A stretch of 9,640 bases of DNA from JBFJWR01 sp041623535 (GTDB taxonomy: Bacteria > Pseudomonadota > Gammaproteobacteria > Pseudomonadales > JBFGWM01): the NCBI GenBank assembly GCA_041623535.1, contig JBFJWR010000096.1, positions 1 through 9,640 of the forward strand, in the 5' to 3' direction. Shown one piece after another: positions 6,315-9,640 of this stretch. Position 1 is the stretch's first letter. Every line of letters starts with the position of its first letter. Below the pieces are notes generated by a model. That model was not told the origin of the DNA, ran no database searches, and saw only the letters and a program-made list of their open reading frames with translations. A program made the position numbers and the translations under genes.

Positions 6315-7622
6315 TTGTCATCACGGGAACCGCTCGCCGCGCGTATGCGCCCGGCCTGCGCCGCGGAGTTCTGCGGGCAGGGGCACCTGCTGGCGGCCGG
6401 CGCGCCACTGGCGTCGGTGCTGGAGCATGGACGTGCCCATTCCATGATTCTCTGGGGACCACCCGGCACCGGCAAGACCACGCTGGCACGGATGATCGCC
6501 AGCGCCTGCGATGCCGAGATGATTGCGCTCTCGGCCGTGATGTCCGGGGTAAAAGATATCCGCCAGGCCGTCGAAACCGCGCGACTGGCCCGCGAGGGTT
6601 CCGGTCGGGCGACCATCCTGTTCATCGACGAGGTGCACCGCTTCAACAAGTCGCAGCAGGATGCCTTCCTGCCCTACGTCGAAGATGGCACAGTCACTTT
6701 CATCGGTGCGACCACCGAGAATCCGTCCTTCGAGGTCAACAACGCATTACTGTCGCGGGCGCGAGTGTACGTGCTCAAGTCCCTGACCACGGACGACCTG
6801 GGCAGGGTGTTCGACCGGGCACTGGCCGACAGTGAACGTGGTCTCGGTGCGCATGACCTGCAGGTGCAGGATGGCGTACGCGAGCAGTTGATAGAAGTTG
6901 CCGACGGGGATGCCCGCCGCCTGCTGAACCTGCTGGAGATCCTTGCCGACCAGGCGCCGGATACCGGCGCCACGCTGGATGCCGCAAGCGTGCAGGCGGT
7001 ATTGCAGGGCGACAGCCGCCGCTTTGACAAGGGCGGCGATGTTTTTTATGACCAGATCTCGGCCCTGCACAAGTCCGTGCGCGGATCCGCGCCGGATGCG
7101 GCCCTGTACTGGCTGTGCCGCATGCTCGATGGCGGCTGTGATCCACTTTATATCGCCCGGCGCCTGGTGCGCATGGCCAGCGAGGACATCGGCAACGCCG
7201 ACCCGCGCGCCCTGCAGATCGCACTGGATGCCTGGCAGGCCCAGGAGCGATTGGGCAGCCCCGAGGGCGAACTGGCCCTGGCGCAGGCCGTTGTGTACCT
7301 CGCCGTGGCCGCCAAGAGCAATGCCGTGTACGGCGCCTACAAGGCCGCCATGAAATCGGCGCGGGAGCAGGGCAGTCGCGAGGTGCCACCGCACCTGCGC
7401 AATGCCCCGACCCGCCTGATGAAGGAACTGGGTCATGGCAAAGACTACCGCTATGCCCACGACGAGACCCATGGCTACGCCGCCGGAGAGCAGTACTTTC
7501 CCGACGGCATGGGCTCGCCGGAGTACTACCAGCCGGTGGATCGGGGACTGGAAGCACAGATTCGGAAAAAGCTGGCGGATTTGCGGGGGCTGGATCGGAA
7601 GGCAAGGGCAAAAGCGCCCTGA
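6315..7622 (+). CDS. rarA: Replication-associated recombination protein A (AAA+ ATPase, MgsA/WRNIP1 family)
   Basis: RarA is a tetrameric AAA+ ATPase, related to clamp loaders, that acts at stalled replication forks and single-stranded gaps. The 435 residues compare with 447 in E. coli. Visible are the N-terminal PLAARMRP (6-13), Walker A GPPGTGKT (48-55), Walker B ILFIDEVHRF (101-110), the sensor-1 region GATTENPSFE (131-140), the arginine-finger region SRAR (147-150), and the family-specific ISALHKSVRGSAPDAALYW (248-266), ASEDIGNADPRA (288-299) and HLRNAPTRLMKELG (360-373). The start is TTG at 6315: the next in-frame ATG (6345) would remove conserved PLAARMRP, and no other start lies upstream before a stop. 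A weak GAAGAG is 11 bases before it. It lies 20 bases after lolA and 9 before crcB, hence one transcript. Confidence 0.96.
   Translation: MSSREPLAARMRPACAAEFCGQGHLLAAGAPLASVLEHGRAHSMILWGPPGTGKTTLARMIASACDAEMIALSAVMSGVKDIRQAVETARLAREGSGRATILFIDEVHRFNKSQQDAFLPYVEDGTVTFIGATTENPSFEVNNALLSRARVYVLKSLTTDDLGRVFDRALADSERGLGAHDLQVQDGVREQLIEVADGDARRLLNLLEILADQAPDTGATLDAASVQAVLQGDSRRFDKGGDVFYDQISALHKSVRGSAPDAALYWLCRMLDGGCDPLYIARRLVRMASEDIGNADPRALQIALDAWQAQERLGSPEGELALAQAVVYLAVAAKSNAVYGAYKAAMKSAREQGSREVPPHLRNAPTRLMKELGHGKDYRYAHDETHGYAAGEQYFPDGMGSPEYYQPVDRGLEAQIRKKLADLRGLDRKARAKAP
6375..6382 (+). other. KOPS-like match GGGCAGGG
   Basis: This matches GGGNAGGG near the 5' end of rarA, in the same orientation as the others. 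Confidence 0.3.
6800..6807 (+). other. KOPS-like match GGGCAGGG
   Basis: This is the second match to GGGNAGGG inside rarA, in the same orientation as the others. Confidence 0.3.
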
Positions 7623-7631
7623 TGCAGTACA

Positions 7632-8051
7632 ATGCCGGCCTGGATGACAGCGGGACCGGATGGGCTGATTTTGGAATGGATCAAGCTGCTGGCCGTGGCA
7701 GGCGGTGGTGCCGCAGGGGCCGTGAGCCGCATGCTCTGTGGCAGTTGGGCGGCGCGATTTGCCGGCAGTACGTTCCCGTGGGGTACGCTGCTGGTCAATG
7801 TGCTGGGCTGCTTCCTGGTCGGCATCGTTTACGTCGTACTGGTGGAGCGCCTGCGTGCCGATCCGCTCTGGGCCGATGTCCTGATCGTCGGCTTCCTGGG
7901 TGGTTTCACCACGTTTTCCGCATTTTCGCTGGCGACCCTGACCCTGTTTCAGCAGGGGGAAGCCCTGCAGGGTACGGCCTACCTGTTTGGCACGCTGGGT
8001 TTGTGCCTGATTTCCACGTTCGCCGGGTTGGTCCTGGCGCGCAGCTTGTGA
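7632..8051 (+). CDS. crcB: Fluoride ion channel CrcB/Fluc
   Basis: Fluc proteins are small dual-topology inner-membrane dimers that let fluoride leave the cell. The 139 residues from ATG 7632 show four hydrophobic segments (about 15-35, 49-71, 80-106, 115-137) and the family motifs GGGAAGAVSR (24-33), WGTLLVNVLGCFLVG (50-64, with the conserved Asn56) and GFLGGFTTFSAFS (87-99), whose broken third helix and phenylalanines line the pore. The start is uncertain: TTG 7671 would give 126 residues, closer to the family's roughly 125 and without a 13-residue hydrophilic lead, while ATG 7632 and 7644 have no ribosome site. It lies 9 bases after rarA and 12 before serS, so it is probably made constitutively with them rather than from its own fluoride-sensing promoter. 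Confidence 0.93.
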   Translation: MPAWMTAGPDGLILEWIKLLAVAGGGAAGAVSRMLCGSWAARFAGSTFPWGTLLVNVLGCFLVGIVYVVLVERLRADPLWADVLIVGFLGGFTTFSAFSLATLTLFQQGEALQGTAYLFGTLGLCLISTFAGLVLARSL

Positions 8052-8063
8052 GCCCGCCTGTTT

Positions 8064-9341
8064 ATGCTTGATCCGAAACGACTCCGCAATGAACTCGATG
8101 AAGTCTGCACCGCGCTGGAAAAGCGCGGTTATGTCCTGGACCGGGCACGCTTTGCCGAACTGGAAACCCAGCGCAAGGCGTTGCAGGTGGACACCGAGCA
8201 CCTGCAGAACGAACGCAATACGATCTCCAAGAGCATCGGCAAGGCCAAGGCAGCCGGCGAGGATGTCGCGCCCCTGCTGGCACAGGTCTCCGGGCTGGGC
8301 GAGAAACTGGATGCTGCGAAGGCGCAACTGGCCGAAGTGCAGGATGCGCTGGATGACTTCCTGCTGGGCATTCCCAATACGCCTGATGCCGAAGTTCCGG
8401 CCGGTCAGGACGAGTCCGACAATGTCGAAGTCCGTCGCGTAGGCACTCCGACAGAATCAACATTCACACTGCAGGATCATGTCGATCTCGGCGCCAGCCT
8501 CGGCGGGATGGATTTCGACGCTGCGGCGCGCATCACCGGCAGCCGGTTCGTCACCCTGTCCGGCGGACTGGCACGACTGCATCGCGCGCTGACGCAATTC
8601 ATGCTCGACGTGCACACGCAGGAGCATGGGTACACCGAGGTCTATGTGCCCTACGTCGTGAATGCCGAGTCCCTGCGCGGCACCGGCCAGTTACCGAAGT
8701 TTGAAAGTGACCTGTTCCGCCTGTCCGGCGAACATGCCTGGTACCTGGCGCCGACCGCCGAGGTGCCGGTCACCAACCTGGTGCGTGACCAGATCCTGTC
8801 GGACGATGAAGTCCCGTTGCGATTTGCCTGCCATACGCCGTGTTTTCGCAGCGAGGCAGGCAGTTACGGAAAGGACACGCGCGGCATGATCCGCCAGCAC
8901 CAGTTCGAGAAAGTGGAACTGGTGCAGATTGTGCGACCGGAAGCATCCTGGGACGCGCTGGAAGCCCTGACCGGACATGCCGAAGCCATCCTGCAGAAAC
9001 TGGAGCTGCCGTATCGCGTGGTGACGCTGTGCGGTGGTGACCTGGGTTTCTCCAGCGCCCGTACCTACGACATCGAAGTATGGATGCCGGCGCAGGGCTG
9101 CTACCGGGAAATCTCGTCCTGCAGCAACTTCCTCGATTTCCAGGCCCGCCGCCTGCAGGCCCGCTGGCGCAACCCCGCGACCGGCAAACCGGAACTGGTG
9201 CACACCATCAACGGCTCCGGCCTCGCAGTCGGCCGCGCCATGGTCGCGATCATGGAGAACTACCAGCAGGAAGACGGCAGCGTGCAGATCCCCGAAGCCC
9301 TGCGCCCCTGGATGGGCGGCCTGGAGCGCATCGAAGCATGA
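8064..9341 (+). CDS. serS: Seryl-tRNA synthetase
   Basis: SerS charges tRNA-Ser and tRNA-Sec with serine; it is a class II synthetase dimer in the cytoplasm. The 425 residues match the family (E. coli 430). Residues about 28-100 form the charged antiparallel coiled-coil arm that grips the long variable arm of tRNA-Ser. The catalytic part has motif 1 around HGYTEVYVPYVVN (188-200), the serine-binding TAE at 231-233, motif 2 with FRSEAGSYGKDTRGMIRQHQ (261-280), and motif 3 GLAVGRAMVAIMENYQ (386-401) followed by PEALRPWMGG (410-419). The ATG at 8064 begins with MLDPKRLR, the usual N-terminus. The ribosome site is weak. It is the last gene of the cluster that follows ftsK. The repeat array begins 3 bases after its TGA. 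Confidence 0.97.
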   Translation: MLDPKRLRNELDEVCTALEKRGYVLDRARFAELETQRKALQVDTEHLQNERNTISKSIGKAKAAGEDVAPLLAQVSGLGEKLDAAKAQLAEVQDALDDFLLGIPNTPDAEVPAGQDESDNVEVRRVGTPTESTFTLQDHVDLGASLGGMDFDAAARITGSRFVTLSGGLARLHRALTQFMLDVHTQEHGYTEVYVPYVVNAESLRGTGQLPKFESDLFRLSGEHAWYLAPTAEVPVTNLVRDQILSDDEVPLRFACHTPCFRSEAGSYGKDTRGMIRQHQFEKVELVQIVRPEASWDALEALTGHAEAILQKLELPYRVVTLCGGDLGFSSARTYDIEVWMPAQGCYREISSCSNFLDFQARRLQARWRNPATGKPELVHTINGSGLAVGRAMVAIMENYQQEDGSVQIPEALRPWMGGLERIEA

Positions 9342-9344
9342 CCC

Positions 9345-9382
9345 CCGTCATCCTGAGCGAGCGCAGCGAGTCGAAGGATCTC
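9345..9382 (+). repeat. Palindromic repeat, copy C (short form)
   Basis: This has the same arms as copy A and nearly the same core (GCGAGCGCAGCGAG against GCGAGCGAAGCGAG). It is the first of four copies in one orientation after serS, starting 3 bases beyond the stop. A 10-base spacer, GAAATCACAC, separates it from copy D. Confidence 0.85.
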
Positions 9383-9392
9383 GAAATCACAC

Positions 9393-9446
9393 CCGTCATC
9401 CTGAGCGAAGCTGCTGCCAAAGGCAGCAGCGCAGTCGAAGGACCTC
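9393..9446 (+). repeat. Palindromic repeat, copy D (hairpin form)
   Basis: The conserved arms enclose a perfect 9-bp stem, GCTGCTGCC (9410-9418) with GGCAGCAGC (9422-9430), around a loop of three A. No T-tract follows, so it is not a classical terminator, but it is the strongest local hairpin after serS. The same 10-base spacer GAAATCACAC follows at 9447-9456. Confidence 0.85.
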
Positions 9447-9456
9447 GAAATCACAC

Positions 9457-9500
9457 CCGTCATCCTGAGCGGAGTGCGCAGCACGTAGTCGAAGGACCTC
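9457..9500 (+). repeat. Palindromic repeat, copy E
   Basis: The same arms enclose the core GGAGTGCGCAGCACGT, in which GTGC pairs with GCAC around GCA. The 40 bases from here to copy F do not match the spacer seen between C, D and E. Confidence 0.85.
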
Positions 9501-9540
9501 GTGCAGCTATCCAGTGCCCCCAGTACGCGCACTTTATCCC

Positions 9541-9584
9541 CCGTCATCCTGAGCGCAGCGCGCAGCGCGAAGTCGAAGGACCTC
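9541..9584 (+). repeat. Palindromic repeat, copy F
   Basis: The same arms enclose a core of GCGC pairing with GCGC around AGC. This is the last copy before the right edge and ends 43 bases before the putative cysG start. Confidence 0.85.
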
Positions 9585-9600
9585 GACCGATTAGCGAATT

Positions 9601-9627
9601 CCCCCCAACCCCCAAATCGCCCCCCCC
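9601..9627 (-). other. C-rich tract: possible G-quadruplex on the minus strand
   Basis: Runs of 6, 5 and 8 C (9601-9606, 9609-9613, 9620-9627) are separated by 2 and 6 bases. On the minus strand the 8-G run can supply two tracts, giving four G-tracts with loops short enough for a quadruplex. The tract sits directly against the ATG at 9628 and leaves no room for a Shine-Dalgarno site. Confidence 0.4.
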
Positions 9628-9640
9628 ATGGACTACCTCC
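9628..9640 (+). CDS. cysG: Probable start of siroheme synthase, cut by the window edge
   Basis: Only ATG GAC TAC CTC is visible, giving Met-Asp-Tyr-Leu. CysG, the multifunctional siroheme synthase, begins this way in gammaproteobacteria (MDHLP in E. coli, MDFLP in pseudomonads), and cysG commonly follows serS in pseudomonad-like gene orders. Four residues prove nothing alone; the call rests on position plus the N-terminal match. The leader is C-rich with no ribosome site, which argues against it or for an unusual leader. Confidence 0.42.

Noticed and set aside
7600..7680. Possible fluoride riboswitch before crcB
   Set aside because: The gap to rarA is only 9 bases, and the GGATGG/GGCTGAT pieces do not assemble into the crcB-motif pseudoknot.
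6747..8327. Long antisense open frame (526 codons) across rarA, crcB and serS
   Set aside because: It spans three well-identified genes on the opposite strand. The long frame follows from high GC content, and the His/Arg/Gln-rich product resembles no family I know.
9410..9430. Rho-independent terminator after serS
   Set aside because: The 9-bp stem is strong, but A/G/C-rich sequence rather than a T-tract follows it; it is kept as part of a repeat.
9034..9547. Open frames running from serS into the repeats, with HPER-type peptides
   Set aside because: The peptides are translations of the palindromic repeat. Such frames are a familiar false annotation in genomes carrying these repeats.
9345..9584. 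CRISPR array
   Set aside because: Units differ in length (38-54), the cores vary, two spacers are an identical 10 bases, and no cas gene is near.

Overview
The window is about 9.6 kb of GC-rich chromosomal DNA from what looks like a gammaproteobacterium. This rests on gene order: trxB-aat beside ftsK-lolA-rarA-crcB-serS is the arrangement I know from pseudomonads and xanthomonads, and E. coli keeps ftsK-lolA-rarA-serS. The outer-membrane lipoprotein carrier LolA means a Gram-negative cell. I cannot place the genus.

Layout. Bases 1-128 hold an inverted pair of dispersed palindromic repeats. One of them runs into the 3' end of aat and supplies its stop codon. On the minus strand, trxB (thioredoxin reductase) is followed after 33 bases by aat (leucyl/phenylalanyl-tRNA-protein transferase). 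A 187-base divergent gap, with an interleaved inverted repeat, separates trxB from ald (alanine dehydrogenase) on the plus strand. Directly after the ald stop there is a long imperfect hairpin, and then ftsK (DNA translocase). Next come lolA, rarA (AAA+ recombination factor), crcB (fluoride channel) and serS (seryl-tRNA synthetase), with gaps of 99, 20, 9 and 12 bases. The last four genes are probably one transcript and ftsK may be part of it. After serS come four tandem copies of the same palindromic repeat, a C-rich tract, and at the right edge an ATG opening Met-Asp-Tyr-Leu, which by position and sequence is probably the start of cysG (siroheme synthase).

The protein-coding content is housekeeping: redox balance and N-end-rule tagging on the minus strand; alanine catabolism, chromosome segregation, lipoprotein export, replication-fork repair, fluoride detoxification and tRNA-Ser charging on the plus strand. 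I see no defence system, biosynthetic cluster, phage or transposase gene, and I do not claim a new system. The unusual content is non-coding: the repeat family with conserved arms and variable self-complementary cores, the hairpin between ald and ftsK, and a one-sided set of four matches to the FtsK-orienting motif GGGNAGGG.
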